Shown: positions 17,031 through 27,124 of the stretch, in pieces
How the letters are laid out: each line of letters opens with the position of its first letter
Position numbering within the stretch: position 1 is the first letter of the stretch
Assembly: GCA_031411655.1 (NCBI GenBank)
Contig: JANOBM010000180.1
Span: 1 to 64,000 of the forward strand
DNA: 64,000 bases
Reading direction: 5' to 3'
Origin: UBA6163 sp031411655
GTDB lineage: Bacteria > Planctomycetota > Planctomycetia > Pirellulales > Pirellulaceae
The notes under the pieces: generated by a model
Database searches by the model: none
Told to the model about the DNA's origin: nothing
What the model saw: the letters and a program-made list of their open reading frames with translations, nothing else
Program-made: the position numbers and the translations under genes

Positions 17031-18782
17031 TCAAGGCTTTGCGACGGTGTTGCGGAAAACTTGTTTGCCGCCTACGTAAGTACTGAGTACTTTGATATCA
17101 CGAATTTCATCGAGTGTGCAATTGAAGTAATCTCGATCGATCTCGATAAAATCAGCGAGTTTGCCTGGCTCGAGCGATCCACGGTTCTTTTCGTCGTGTA
17201 ATACATAGGCGTTGTTGATCGTATACAAGCGCAAAGCCTCTTCGCGGGTGAGCAGTTCTTCCTCGTGCAATGGTTCGCTTGCACCGCGTGGTATTCGCGT
17301 TAGCAAGATCGAAAGTCCCAGAAACGGGTCGTAAGGATTGACCGATCGTAGCCGTCCCACCTTTTGCATGTGGTCAGAGCCACCACCGACCGTTACTTTT
17401 CGATCAAAGAGAGTGCGATAGGGCTGAAAATATCGCATCCGCTCCTTGCCAAATTGATTCATCAGCGTCGTTCCGTCGAGCCAAAGCCAAATGGGTTGTA
17501 AATCCGCAACAGCTCCAATTTCATGCATCGTGTTGATCGCTTCATCGCTAAGAAAGTTAGCGTGAGTGACGCAGGGACGGCCTGACGCCACAGGGAACTC
17601 TTCGTTGACTTGTGCATAGGCCTTCAATAACGCATCGACAGCGCCATCGCCGACAGCGTGCGCGGTGGGCTGTAGACCCTGCTTCAAGCACAGACGCAAG
17701 ATCTGAAATAGCCGTTCGGGCTGGATATATAGCAAACCACGATAGGTTGGGTCATCAATCGCATAAACTTGACTGGCGCCCCATGGTTGCCGCATGTAGG
17801 CACTGCCGGTAAGCATCCCGCCGTCAAGAAACACCTTGACTCCTCGAAGCCAAACCCAGGGATCGTATTCGTGAGCAGGATGGGTTGCCGCCTGGTGAAT
17901 CTGCTTTTCCACCTCCGACCACGGCGCATTGGGGTCAACGCCCCAGTAAAGAAACACTCGGCAGGTTAGCCCACCACTCTCACGAATGGCTTCGTACAAC
18001 GCGACCGTTTCCGCGTTGGCGTTACGCTCGGCGATGCCTGTGATTCCGCAAGCATTGTAGTCCGAAAGCAACTTTCGGAGTGCAACTTGTCGTTCTTCCT
18101 GCGAGGGCTGTGCCTCAGACGTCCCCATCTTTAGGATTCGTTCGTAATTCCGAATGATGCCAGTCGGATTGCCCTGGTCATCTCGCTCGACTTTAGCTGG
18201 CAAGCCGTCGGCCACTCGATAGTCGTGGTCGATCTGGTTTCGTTCAAGAGCGAGTGAGTTGAGCGAAGCATCGGGGCCTGTTCGAAAGCAGACAGGGTGA
18301 TCCGGCGCAACCCCATCAAGTTCTCGGCGCGTGGGGAACCGCTGGTCTCGCAAGCGTGTAACGAACACTTGTTGCACAACGATCCACTCCCCAGGCGGAA
18401 CGATTTTTGCGCGCGAAGCAATATACAGTAGAACGTCGTCGATCGTTTGCATCGTTGGGACGACATGGTCGAATTCATAGACGGATGCAGCGGCAGCATG
18501 AACGTGGGAATCAATGAGCCCTGGCAATACCGTCCGACCATCAAGGCTTAAACGCGTCGTATCGGGGCCTGCCAGACGCAGCATCTCATCGTCAGCACCG
18601 GTTGCGATGATTCGATCGTTTCGAATTGCCATGGCGGAAACGATACGAAAACTCGAGTCCACCGTAGCGATGCGACCGCCGTACACAATGAGCGTTGGGA
18701 CTTCATCGCTCAAAGACCTAGCAGTTCCTAGAGCAAGGACGATTGAAACTACGACAACGCAATGGCTAAGTATTCGTAGCAC
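17031..18782 (-). CDS. Exported amidohydrolase, YtcJ-like
   Basis: A metal-dependent hydrolase of the amidohydrolase 3 family, about 583 residues. Motifs are GLIDSHVH (metal-binding HxH), VFLDGGMLTGS, HAVGDGA, CVTHAN and GGGSDHM, and the C-terminal strand with LEPGKLADFIEID closes the composite beta-sandwich. A hydrophobic signal peptide (VLRILSHCVVVVSIVLALG) begins at GTG 18782, which has GAAGG 8 nt upstream. The in-frame ATG at 18854 would put 24 residues before the signal, so I prefer the GTG. Relatives act on amide or carbamate bonds; the substrate here is unknown. Confidence 0.88.
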   Translation of the reverse strand: MLRILSHCVVVVSIVLALGTARSLSDEVPTLIVYGGRIATVDSSFRIVSAMAIRNDRIIATGADDEMLRLAGPDTTRLSLDGRTVLPGLIDSHVHAAAASVYEFDHVVPTMQTIDDVLLYIASRAKIVPPGEWIVVQQVFVTRLRDQRFPTRRELDGVAPDHPVCFRTGPDASLNSLALERNQIDHDYRVADGLPAKVERDDQGNPTGIIRNYERILKMGTSEAQPSQEERQVALRKLLSDYNACGITGIAERNANAETVALYEAIRESGGLTCRVFLYWGVDPNAPWSEVEKQIHQAATHPAHEYDPWVWLRGVKVFLDGGMLTGSAYMRQPWGASQVYAIDDPTYRGLLYIQPERLFQILRLCLKQGLQPTAHAVGDGAVDALLKAYAQVNEEFPVASGRPCVTHANFLSDEAINTMHEIGAVADLQPIWLWLDGTTLMNQFGKERMRYFQPYRTLFDRKVTVGGGSDHMQKVGRLRSVNPYDPFLGLSILLTRIPRGASEPLHEEELLTREEALRLYTINNAYVLHDEKNRGSLEPGKLADFIEIDRDYFNCTLDEIRDIKVLSTYVGGKQVFRNTVAKP

Positions 18783-19072
18783 GTTAGGTACCTTCAAAGG
18801 ATTGCCGATGGAAATCGACGGGGCCGCACAAAATCTCATTTGCAGGATTTGCATTCTCAGGCAAAATCTAAAAACGACGTTAATGGATTGTATCCAGAGG
18901 TTGCTTGCCTCGCACTCGCAGTGGCCAAGGAATGAAATTGCGAACGCTCTTGGAGAACGGAGTCGGCTTTGGCACCTAGACTGTCCATGTCACATCCTGA
19001 CACAATCAAACATTTCACGATCCGAGGCTAATCGTTACGATCTCATTAACGCATTCACTTTTTAGGTTGTAG

Positions 19073-20035
19073 ATGAACACACCCTGCGAATTTTCCGAGC
19101 CTCCCTTCGCGCTAGTCATCCACGGTGGCGCCGGCATACTTCGAAATGAACTTTCCGTAGAAAGGGAAGCGGCGTCCCGACGCGTTCTGGAATATGCGTT
19201 GTTAAAGGGCTTTCAAATCTTACGAGGCGGCGGTAGCAGCCTTGATACCGTTTGTGCTGCCATCGAGGTTCTCGAGGATTCACCGCTTTTCAATGCGGGG
19301 TGTGGTTCCGTTCTAACGTCATCAGGGACTGTGGAAATGGACGCTGCGGTGATGGAGGGATCGCGTCTGAAGGCCGGAGCGGTAGCAGGAGTCCATGGGG
19401 TCCGAAATCCCATTCGACTTGCACGCGAGGTAATGGAGCACTCGCCACATGTTTTGCTGATTGGCGAGGGTGCAAGGGCGTTCGCTAAAGAACGGAATAT
19501 CCCTTTTGAGCCTGACCAGTACTTCATCACGGCGGAACGGACTGAGCAGCGTCAAGTTTCAGTGGAGCCTTCGCGTGGAGGGAATTGTGAGAACCAAGCT
19601 CCGTCAAAGATGGGTACCGTGGGGGCGGTTGCATTGGATAAGCAAGGTCATTTATCCGCAGGGACGTCGACCGGTGGGACGATTAATAAGCGAGTCGGAC
19701 GAGTCGGCGATTCGCCTATCATCGGAGCGGGGACCTATGCGGAGGACAGGGTGGTAGCGGTATCTTGTACCGGGCACGGTGAGTTTTTTATTCGTGCAGT
19801 CGTGGCCTATGACGTTGCGGCCCGAATGAAGTATCAGGGCGCGTCGGTGTCTCAGGCAACGCACCAAGTAGTCAATGTTTTGCTTCCAGAGCTTGGCGGG
19901 GCGGGCGGGCTCATTTCGATTGATTCAAAAGGCAACGTGGCGATGCCCTTCAATACACAGGGGATGTTCCGTGGGTTTATCAAGTCCGATGCGATACCGC
20001 ATATTTCGATCTTTGAAGAATCGAATTCCGGCTAG
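19073..20035 (+). CDS. Isoaspartyl peptidase/L-asparaginase (Ntn hydrolase)
   Basis: A 320-residue type 2 asparaginase. These enzymes are made as a proenzyme and cut themselves so that a Thr becomes the nucleophile. Here this is Thr182 in KMGTVGAVALD. The flanking motifs LVIHGGAG, NAGCGSVLTSSG, MDAAVM, STGGTINKRVGRVGDSPIIGAGTY and CTGHGEFFIR match the family. It hydrolyses isoaspartyl dipeptides and asparagine and so takes part in protein repair or turnover. There is no clear signal peptide, so it is probably cytoplasmic. It stands alone, converging with the DUF4091 gene. Confidence 0.93.
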   Translation: MNTPCEFSEPPFALVIHGGAGILRNELSVEREAASRRVLEYALLKGFQILRGGGSSLDTVCAAIEVLEDSPLFNAGCGSVLTSSGTVEMDAAVMEGSRLKAGAVAGVHGVRNPIRLAREVMEHSPHVLLIGEGARAFAKERNIPFEPDQYFITAERTEQRQVSVEPSRGGNCENQAPSKMGTVGAVALDKQGHLSAGTSTGGTINKRVGRVGDSPIIGAGTYAEDRVVAVSCTGHGEFFIRAVVAYDVAARMKYQGASVSQATHQVVNVLLPELGGAGGLISIDSKGNVAMPFNTQGMFRGFIKSDAIPHISIFEESNSG

Positions 20036-20055
20036 CTTGGGACGACTAACCGTGC

Positions 20056-22887
20056 TCACTTGGCAAGTGCATTGGCTTCGATTTCCATAGCGGCTTGTCG
20101 TCGAAGTGCCCAGAACTGTTTAGTCTGGAGCGATGCGTAGTGGATCCTACCGGCGTCCTCAGAAACCTCAGCGTCAGTACCCTCGCGTTTTCCGTCCAAT
20201 GGGATCGAAGCTTGAATCCATCGGCCCACCGCCCATCGAGGTTCGTCGACCGACTGCCGAAGTTGCTCGAAATATTCGACGTCCTGTTGTCCGCGTCGAT
20301 AGGATTTTAACCTTACACTTGGCACAGGCTTGCCATTGGTGTTTGGTCTTGGGGGATAAAACAGAGACAGTTCATCGGGGGATTTCCATGATCCCTCCGT
20401 GCCGATTGTTTGCCAGGGCAAAACGCCGTCGAGGCCTTGGCTCCAGCTGTCGATGCACCATGCAACTGGTTGCAGGTTGGACTGATCCAACCGGTTTGAA
20501 GATCCGTATTCGATGACCCTTTCATGGTTCGCAGCGCGACGATCCAAGACGATACGAGGGTACCGCCTGAATGCACTTCCTACGACGTTGTAATTTATTA
20601 ACCCATCCAAAGAATCACGTTGCCATTCGGGTCGGGATATATCGGCTCGGAACAAGATTTGCGAGGGGCCGGACGAGAGGGCAATTCCTTCGTGGAATGC
20701 TTGTCCAAACCAACGAAGCGCGAAGAAGTCCTGGTAATGCTGTGGTTCGTCAAGGATCCATGGCGATGTGCTGCGCGACCAGCCTTTCTCCTTGAAGTTG
20801 TTCTTTCCATTGAGATAGAAATGGAACAGTGTTTTATTCCAACCTGGCTGATGGAGGTGATTGGCAATCAATCGCGATGCAAGAACGAATCGCTTGCGGT
20901 ACTCGGAGGATAGCGCCTTATCAGCCCAATAGTCCGCATGATAATGGGGTTCGATGGGAGTAGGCCAATTCTCAAAGAGAGGCAAATAAAAGCATTCGAT
21001 GGGCTCACCCTTTCGCGGTTGGCCGGAAAAGGCCGTCCCATCCAGCAATGGACCGAAACGCTTGTCCCAATCGGTCCAGTCGAATGTCTCACCGTTCCAA
21101 GTCGGTGCGCAGCCGTCAGCGATACGTCCGTTGTGGTAATAGGGCAATCGGTTCAAGACCGTTCGGTGCCGATGAGCCAGTTGATAGTAGTCGAGCTCAT
21201 TTTCGGGGAGCCCATAACAATTCATCTCGGGAAGAAAGCTCAATCGATCGGGCAGTGAAAAGTTCCAGACATGAAGTTTGATCGTCAAGTGAACGGTTTG
21301 GTTGCCGACCTCAAGCTTCAATTTTCCTACATGATCGCCCGATGTGATGTTATCGGGCAGAAGGAGTTCAACGTGGTAGCTCTTAAAGGTAGTTGACTTG
21401 TCATCAGCACTTGATACCGGTTCGGACCCACCGAGTGGCTCAATGGGGTCGGGCCACGACTTATCACCGTCCGTAATATTGACGTAGCGGCCGATGGCAA
21501 CATCGATCGAATTGGGTAATCCTGGAAACTCGACTGCTGCGTTGAATTTGTCGACGGGGCCGTGCGTGATAAGTTGAAATGCAATGAATTCGTTACGAGC
21601 GCCTTCTAGTTGCACGGTTCGCGTTTCGGCATTCCATAGGTGATTATTAAGTAGATAGCCTTTAGGCAATTCGGGAACCGATTGCCCGGTTTTTGGATTT
21701 ACCTTGTCAAGCTCATCGATGACAGCAACTTCAACGCCGTCAATGATTGGGATGTCGTTTCGAGTGATGGTGCTGCGTGAACCGTCGTCCTGAGTTTCGT
21801 TGGCATTGTCCTTGGAGGAAGGCTTTAAGCGTGGCACCCATGTTGTTCGCTGCGATAACGTGACGTTCGTTGTCGACCGTTCGCTACGGTTGCCTGCCGC
21901 GTCGACGGAGCGAATCGAAAGCGTTCCCGACTTTGCATTGACGTCGCTTAAATCTCGCAGGTGCATGGTTAGTCGCGTTCCTGGAACACGTGCCTGCGGA
22001 ATCAAGTAACGTGGTATCGGTTGCCCATTAAACTCGACTACGAAGCCCAGTGTTCCGGCCTCACCTTGATCGGGCGGGGACAGCCAACTTACCCACGCTT
22101 CGCCGGCCGGCAGGTCTCCCACATCGCTCGAAAATTCGGTCGGAGGCAATGGAGATAATGTATCCTCCTTGCCAACGGTCACCGTCAAATAGGGTGCTGA
22201 TGAAGCATTCTGTTGTCGACTGTAAACGTATCGATTGGGAAACGGATGGACAGTGAATTGTTCACCATCTCGAGTCCATTCAGATCCTGTATCGTCAAAG
22301 AGGACGATCCCTTCGCTTAGTTGTGCGACGCGCGCGGCGATCACTTCTTTTGAAACGGGAATGATCTGCCATCCATCTGGATCGGGGGCGGTCGCGTCCT
22401 GCGAACTCCACCAGGTATGACCCTGTCCCAGCATCACCGACGTGAGGTCGCTTCGAGGGGAGGACCACGGGACATTTGGGTGCTGGCGATATTGAAAACT
22501 GGAGACTCCATCGATAACGGAATAACCGGTACCGTCGCCTTCAACCCAGGGGGCCGCCAATGAACTCGTCGTGACCCGCAATAATGACGCCCGATCCGCG
22601 TTACGGACATGAAGTTCGCCACCCAAGACTACTTTTCCTTGAAGCGGTGCCGCATCAAAATCGACCACCGACATTTCTTGGTAAGACTTCAGCTTTAATC
22701 TCGCGGCGGCTCCGTTGGACCCAAGCCGCTCTTGTGGAACGCTTGAAAGCCAGGTGTCACGTACGATTGGCAGTCTGATGGTTTTAGTGGGGGCCTCAGC
22801 GAAAGCGTTCAAGGAGTACAAAGAGGCGACGAAGATCAACCGGAGGAAATCCCTCACTCGAATCGAGCTGAACTTGATACTTGGCAT
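20056..22887 (-). CDS. Exported DUF4091/GH123-like protein with N-terminal DNRLRE-type domain
   Basis: A protein of about 943 residues. A signal peptide (about 1-30) is followed by a DNRLRE-like beta-sandwich (RDTWLSS, then LKLKSY and VNVTTSSLA-type strands, about 35-210), a fibronectin-like segment (about 235-350), and a large domain ending in the DUF4091 signature (FYPPRPNTNGKPVPSVRLKS and RRGQQDVEYFEQL). DUF4091 proteins are related to GH123 glycoside hydrolases, so it probably acts on an extracellular glycan. ATG 22887 has AAAGGA 8 nt upstream; an in-frame start at 22935 would put 16 residues before the signal. It is divergent from the DUF1501 operon and may be co-regulated with it. Confidence 0.82.
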   Translation of the reverse strand: MPSIKFSSIRVRDFLRLIFVASLYSLNAFAEAPTKTIRLPIVRDTWLSSVPQERLGSNGAAARLKLKSYQEMSVVDFDAAPLQGKVVLGGELHVRNADRASLLRVTTSSLAAPWVEGDGTGYSVIDGVSSFQYRQHPNVPWSSPRSDLTSVMLGQGHTWWSSQDATAPDPDGWQIIPVSKEVIAARVAQLSEGIVLFDDTGSEWTRDGEQFTVHPFPNRYVYSRQQNASSAPYLTVTVGKEDTLSPLPPTEFSSDVGDLPAGEAWVSWLSPPDQGEAGTLGFVVEFNGQPIPRYLIPQARVPGTRLTMHLRDLSDVNAKSGTLSIRSVDAAGNRSERSTTNVTLSQRTTWVPRLKPSSKDNANETQDDGSRSTITRNDIPIIDGVEVAVIDELDKVNPKTGQSVPELPKGYLLNNHLWNAETRTVQLEGARNEFIAFQLITHGPVDKFNAAVEFPGLPNSIDVAIGRYVNITDGDKSWPDPIEPLGGSEPVSSADDKSTTFKSYHVELLLPDNITSGDHVGKLKLEVGNQTVHLTIKLHVWNFSLPDRLSFLPEMNCYGLPENELDYYQLAHRHRTVLNRLPYYHNGRIADGCAPTWNGETFDWTDWDKRFGPLLDGTAFSGQPRKGEPIECFYLPLFENWPTPIEPHYHADYWADKALSSEYRKRFVLASRLIANHLHQPGWNKTLFHFYLNGKNNFKEKGWSRSTSPWILDEPQHYQDFFALRWFGQAFHEGIALSSGPSQILFRADISRPEWQRDSLDGLINYNVVGSAFRRYPRIVLDRRAANHERVIEYGSSNRLDQSNLQPVAWCIDSWSQGLDGVLPWQTIGTEGSWKSPDELSLFYPPRPNTNGKPVPSVRLKSYRRGQQDVEYFEQLRQSVDEPRWAVGRWIQASIPLDGKREGTDAEVSEDAGRIHYASLQTKQFWALRRQAAMEIEANALAK

Positions 22888-23064
22888 CGTCGTTATCCTT
22901 TCAAGGATCATGATTTGTGGCTGATTCGCATGCAAGTTGATGCGAACAGTGCCCTTTTAGGAATTCAAGGTAGGAATGCATGGCGAAGGACGGCTCCGCG
23001 GTCGCGACGGTCGCCAGGCCTTCAAAGTATTGACAACGCACAAGAATTCAGCAACGATGTGAGT

Positions 23065-23095
23065 ACATTGAGTCCCTTTGAAAGTGTTTCAATGT
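23065..23095. promoter_or_regulatory. Nested inverted repeat upstream of the DUF1501 operon
   Basis: The inner palindrome TTGAAAGTGTTTCAA (23078-23092) overlaps an outer pair of 7-bp arms, ACATTGA (23065-23071) and TCAATGT (23089-23095). It lies about 60 nt before the DUF1501 start, in the region shared with the divergent DUF4091 gene, and could be an operator. Short repeats like this also occur by chance. Confidence 0.3.
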
Positions 23096-23155
23096 CCCTC
23101 AGACCGCCTCAAAACCCACCTTCGATCCCTCCAATAACTCGCTCGGGTGCCCACC

Positions 23156-24499
23156 ATGCTTTCGGTATTGGGACAAACGCACCGTTTTTGTGATGGTGTT
23201 TCAAGACGCAGTTTCCTGAAAATCGGTGGCCTCAGCTTTGGAGCCGGTGGATTCACATTAGCCGATCTTTATCGCGCCGAAGCTGCGGGAACAGCGAATC
23301 AATCACATAAAAGTTTGATCAACATATTCCTAGGCGGTGGACCACCGCATCAGGATATGTGGGAAATCAAAACGGAAGCACCTTCTGAAATCCGGGGCGA
23401 GTTTCGACCGATTGCGACAAACGTGTCGGGAATTCAGATTTGTGAAGTCTTCCCAAAGTTGGCCGGGTTGATGGATCGTGCAGCAGTACTTCGTGCAGTG
23501 GTAGGTTGTCAGGGCGGTCATGAGGCATTTCAGTGCATGACTGGATGGAGTCCCAACGACCTGCGTTCCGTCGGAGGCCGGCCATCGTTGGGATCAGCAA
23601 TTTCAAAGATACGAGGTCCGGTCGATCCTGCGGTGCCGCCCTACGTGGGACTTGCCGCAAAGACTTCCCATGGCCCATGGTCGGACTCCGGTGTTCCGGG
23701 ATTTTTGGGGGCCGCTCACGCACCGTTCAAACCCGATGGTCCGGGAATGGAGAACATGAAGCTGAGTGGTGTGTCGTTGGAGCGATTGAAAGATCGCCGG
23801 AGTTTGCTTGCCGGTCTCGACAACATGAAACGCGGTATTGACAAGACTGGAACAATGGATGGAATGGATGCGTTCGGACAACGCGCCCTCGACGTATTGA
23901 CCAGCAGTAAACTGCTCGACGCTCTTGATTTGTCTAAAGAAGACCCTGCCATCGTCGCTCGCTATGGAGATGGCAAGCCCTACCAATATCAATACGACGG
24001 TGCTCCGACCTGCAACGATCATTTGTTGATGGCAAGGCGATTAATCGAGGCGGGGGTTCGTGTGGTGAGCCTTAGCTATGGTCGTTGGGATGCCCATAGT
24101 CAAAACTTCGACTTGGTCCGCGACCACGGTGGGAAGTTGGACATCTGTCTAAGTGCGTTAGTCGAGGATCTTGAACAACGTGGGATGCTGGATGATGTGA
24201 CGATCGTCGTATGGGGCGAGTTTGGTCGTACCCCAAAGATCAATGAAGGTGCGGGACGCGATCATTGGCCTCAGGTCAGTTGTGCGTGGATGGCCGGTGG
24301 TGGTATTCGCGGAGGGCAAGCGATTGGAGCGACCAATCGACTTGGTGAGCATGCGGTCGATCGACCTGTTCACATGCAAGAGATCATGGCGACCCTCTAT
24401 CACAACCTCGGTATTGACGTTGCCAATACAACCATCAGCGACCCAACTGGTCGCCCGCAGTACCTGGTTGAGCACGCTCCCATTGCCGAGCTAATTTGA
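23156..24499 (+). CDS. DUF1501 protein, Tat-exported
   Basis: A 447-residue member of the DUF1501 family, which has an alkaline-phosphatase/sulfatase-like fold and is greatly expanded in planctomycetes. A twin-arginine signal (SRRSFLKIGGLSFGAGG) is near the N-terminus. Family motifs include LGGGPPHQDMWEIK, GGHEAFQCMTGW, WGEFGRTP and GRDHWPQ, the last carrying the conserved Asp-His. ATG 23156 is preferred over an in-frame GTG at 23147. Its stop overlaps the next start (TGATG). DUF1501 and DUF1549/DUF1553 proteins nearly always occur as pairs, but their reaction has not been established. Confidence 0.93.
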   Translation: MLSVLGQTHRFCDGVSRRSFLKIGGLSFGAGGFTLADLYRAEAAGTANQSHKSLINIFLGGGPPHQDMWEIKTEAPSEIRGEFRPIATNVSGIQICEVFPKLAGLMDRAAVLRAVVGCQGGHEAFQCMTGWSPNDLRSVGGRPSLGSAISKIRGPVDPAVPPYVGLAAKTSHGPWSDSGVPGFLGAAHAPFKPDGPGMENMKLSGVSLERLKDRRSLLAGLDNMKRGIDKTGTMDGMDAFGQRALDVLTSSKLLDALDLSKEDPAIVARYGDGKPYQYQYDGAPTCNDHLLMARRLIEAGVRVVSLSYGRWDAHSQNFDLVRDHGGKLDICLSALVEDLEQRGMLDDVTIVVWGEFGRTPKINEGAGRDHWPQVSCAWMAGGGIRGGQAIGATNRLGEHAVDRPVHMQEIMATLYHNLGIDVANTTISDPTGRPQYLVEHAPIAELI

Positions 24500-26991
24500 T
24501 GCGAGTTAACGCTGATCGTAGCTCGGTTCGAGCTTGGATGTTTTGTCGATCGTTGCCGTACGTTCTAGGTGTTTGGCTTAGTTTATTACTGGTTGGAACG
24601 GCAAAAGCGGAAAGTTGGTTTGAGCATTTTACCGAGCAAGGCAGTTCGCAAACTGTTCACTTAATCGGCCGCGATGCAAGACAACAATTGATCGTGTCGG
24701 AACGGCAAGCGACGGGCGAGATCGCTGATCGAACGCGCGAATTGTCATGGGCATTCGATAAGCCTAACATTGCAGATATCGACAGTACCGGTTGGCTTAG
24801 ACCCTTGTCCGTTGGCGAAACGGTTCTTCGAGCAAAGCTCTCTGACGGCTCGGAGGTTTCGGTTCCAGTGGTGGTGAGTTCGTTGGACGATCAACGACCC
24901 ATCAATTTTACCAATCAAGTGATTCCGATCTTTACGAAGTATGGGTGCAATGGCGGCGGATGCCACGGAAAGGCGGTCGGTCAAAACGGCTTCAGGCTTT
25001 CATTGTTAGGTTTTGAGCCTCGCGACGACTATGAGCGTATTGTTAACGAAGGACGTGGTAGACGTTTGTTCCCGGCCGCGCCCGATCGAAGTTTGCTGCT
25101 CACCAAAGCGACCAATTTGGTTCCCCATGGTGGTGGCCAACGCCTTCAAGTGGATTCGGATGAGTTTCGATTGCTTTGCCGGTGGATCTCTCAAGGGATG
25201 CCACTGGGAAGTGAGCAAGACGCCAAGATCGCAAAAATCCAGGTTTATCCGTCCGATCGAGCCATCTTGAGATCGCAGTCCCAACAACTGATGGTGTTAG
25301 CGACTTTTACTGACGGATCAGTCATGGACGTGACTCGATCGGCGCAGTTTGAATCGAACGATACTGATTTGGCCGAAGTGACCATGCAGGGGTTGGTGAC
25401 GACGCATCAAGTGACAGGCGATGCGGCAGTGATGGTGCGGTACCAGGGACAAGTCACCGTCTTCAATGTTTCGGTTCCACTTCCCAGGACCGGCGAAACC
25501 ATTTGGCCGGAATCGAAATCCTATGTCGATCCTCCGGTTTTTGCTAAGTTGCAAAAGCTAGGACTTTCCCCCGCAGCCGTCTGTGATGATGCATCGTTTC
25601 TTCGTCGAGTCACGCTGGATATCGCAGGACGACTGCCAACACTTACAGAAATCGATGCCTTCCGTGCTGACACCTCAGCGACGAAGCGTGCTGTGGTGAT
25701 CGAGCGGTTGTTGGATAGCGAAGAATATGCCGATTTCTTTGCGACGAAGTGGAATTCCATTCTTCGAAATCGACGCAAAGGTGCGGGTTACCAGTACGGT
25801 ACGTTCGCCTTTCATCACTGGATCCGCCAATGCTTCGCGGAAAACCGTCCGTTTGATCAATTTGTCCGTGATATCGTCGCGGGCTCTGGTTCAATCGATA
25901 CTCATCCGCCAGTCGCCTGGTATCGAGAGGTAAGCGATATCAATCAACGAGTCGAGGATGCGTCACAACTGTTCCTTGGGCAGAGAATTCAATGTGCGAG
26001 ATGTCATCATCATCCCTATGAAAAGTGGAGTCAGCAGGACTACGCGCAGATGTCCGCTTTCTTCTCATTGGTGACCCAGAAGAATGGTTCGACTGGAGAC
26101 GAGCCCGCCTTCTATTCGCGCGTGGGCACGGCGGCATCTCCTCATCCAAAAACAGGGGCTAGCCTTACGCCGGTCGCATTGAGTGCTGAGCGGTCCGATA
26201 TTGCTCCGACGGAAGATCCACGGGAGCGATTAGTGGATTGGATGGTTGATCCTAGCAATCCATTTTTTGCAAAGACGTTAGTGAATCGTTATTGGAAGCA
26301 CTTCTTTGGTGTTGGGATCGTCGAACCCGAAGACGATTTGCGAGTTACCAACCCGCCATCGAATCCACAGTTGCTCGATGAGCTAGCCAAACAGTTCATC
26401 GAGTCGGGTTATGACTTAAAGCAGCTCGTACGGAGCATCTGTAACTCATCGGTTTATCAGTTCTCGGCGGATGGGAGCGAGGAGATGTTGAATGATCGCA
26501 AAAGCTTTGTGAGGCATTACCCGAAGCGCCTTTCTGCCGAGGTCCTGCTCGACGCGATCGACGATTTGGTGGAAACACGGACAGTTTTTGCAGGATTGCC
26601 AAGTGCCACGCGTGCGATTAGCTTGCCAGACACAAGTTTCGAATCATACTTCTTAACAGTGTTCGGCCGTCCCGATTCCAGTACTGCCTGTGAGTGTGAA
26701 CGGACTCAAGAGGCCAACCTTGCTCAGAGCTTGCATTTATTGAACTCAAAGCAGCTGACCGAGAAGCTATCCGTGCCGACGGGGCGAGCCGCGTTGATGG
26801 CGGAAGCGAAGGATAGGCCGACAGCGAATCGCGTTCAGGAGATTTACTTGCGTGCATTTTCTCGAGAGCCTCGAGAAGAAGAGCTTGCCACCTCCGTGGC
26901 ATATTTAGATGGAAAGGGAGGATCGAAGGAAGCCTATGAGGATTTCCTTTGGGTGCTGATCAATAGCAAAGAATTCATGTTCAACCACTGA
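24499..26991 (+). CDS. DUF1549/DUF1553 protein with cytochrome-like motifs
   Basis: An 830-residue exported protein. A signal peptide (about 18-37) is followed by a Big_2-like domain (about 40-130), a planctomycete cytochrome-like region (CNGGGCHG, a CX4CH pattern), a second Big_2-like domain (about 250-335), DUF1549 (about 350-560, with FFATKWNSILRNRR and a CARCHHHP motif, CXXCH) and DUF1553 (about 580-820, VNRYWKHFFGVGIVEPEDDLR). The CXXCH motifs suggest covalent heme, but this has not been shown for the family as far as I know. The start overlaps the DUF1501 stop (TGATG), so translation is coupled. Confidence 0.92.
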   Translation: MRVNADRSSVRAWMFCRSLPYVLGVWLSLLLVGTAKAESWFEHFTEQGSSQTVHLIGRDARQQLIVSERQATGEIADRTRELSWAFDKPNIADIDSTGWLRPLSVGETVLRAKLSDGSEVSVPVVVSSLDDQRPINFTNQVIPIFTKYGCNGGGCHGKAVGQNGFRLSLLGFEPRDDYERIVNEGRGRRLFPAAPDRSLLLTKATNLVPHGGGQRLQVDSDEFRLLCRWISQGMPLGSEQDAKIAKIQVYPSDRAILRSQSQQLMVLATFTDGSVMDVTRSAQFESNDTDLAEVTMQGLVTTHQVTGDAAVMVRYQGQVTVFNVSVPLPRTGETIWPESKSYVDPPVFAKLQKLGLSPAAVCDDASFLRRVTLDIAGRLPTLTEIDAFRADTSATKRAVVIERLLDSEEYADFFATKWNSILRNRRKGAGYQYGTFAFHHWIRQCFAENRPFDQFVRDIVAGSGSIDTHPPVAWYREVSDINQRVEDASQLFLGQRIQCARCHHHPYEKWSQQDYAQMSAFFSLVTQKNGSTGDEPAFYSRVGTAASPHPKTGASLTPVALSAERSDIAPTEDPRERLVDWMVDPSNPFFAKTLVNRYWKHFFGVGIVEPEDDLRVTNPPSNPQLLDELAKQFIESGYDLKQLVRSICNSSVYQFSADGSEEMLNDRKSFVRHYPKRLSAEVLLDAIDDLVETRTVFAGLPSATRAISLPDTSFESYFLTVFGRPDSSTACECERTQEANLAQSLHLLNSKQLTEKLSVPTGRAALMAEAKDRPTANRVQEIYLRAFSREPREEELATSVAYLDGKGGSKEAYEDFLWVLINSKEFMFNH

Positions 26992-27124
26992 TAATACCTC
27001 CTAGCTTTTTGCGACCAATCCGTTCTCCCTTGGCGATTGGGCATGCATGCCTCCCCAAGAATATCCGGTAGCAGACCCACCGACTCGACGCTTGCGTCCC
27101 CACCTTCCACTTATGATTTAAACC

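Noticed and set aside
27040..27051. 12-bp palindrome GGCATGCATGCC before the PPC gene
   Set aside because: About sixteen 12-bp perfect palindromes are expected by chance in 64 kb, and this one has no link to a regulator.
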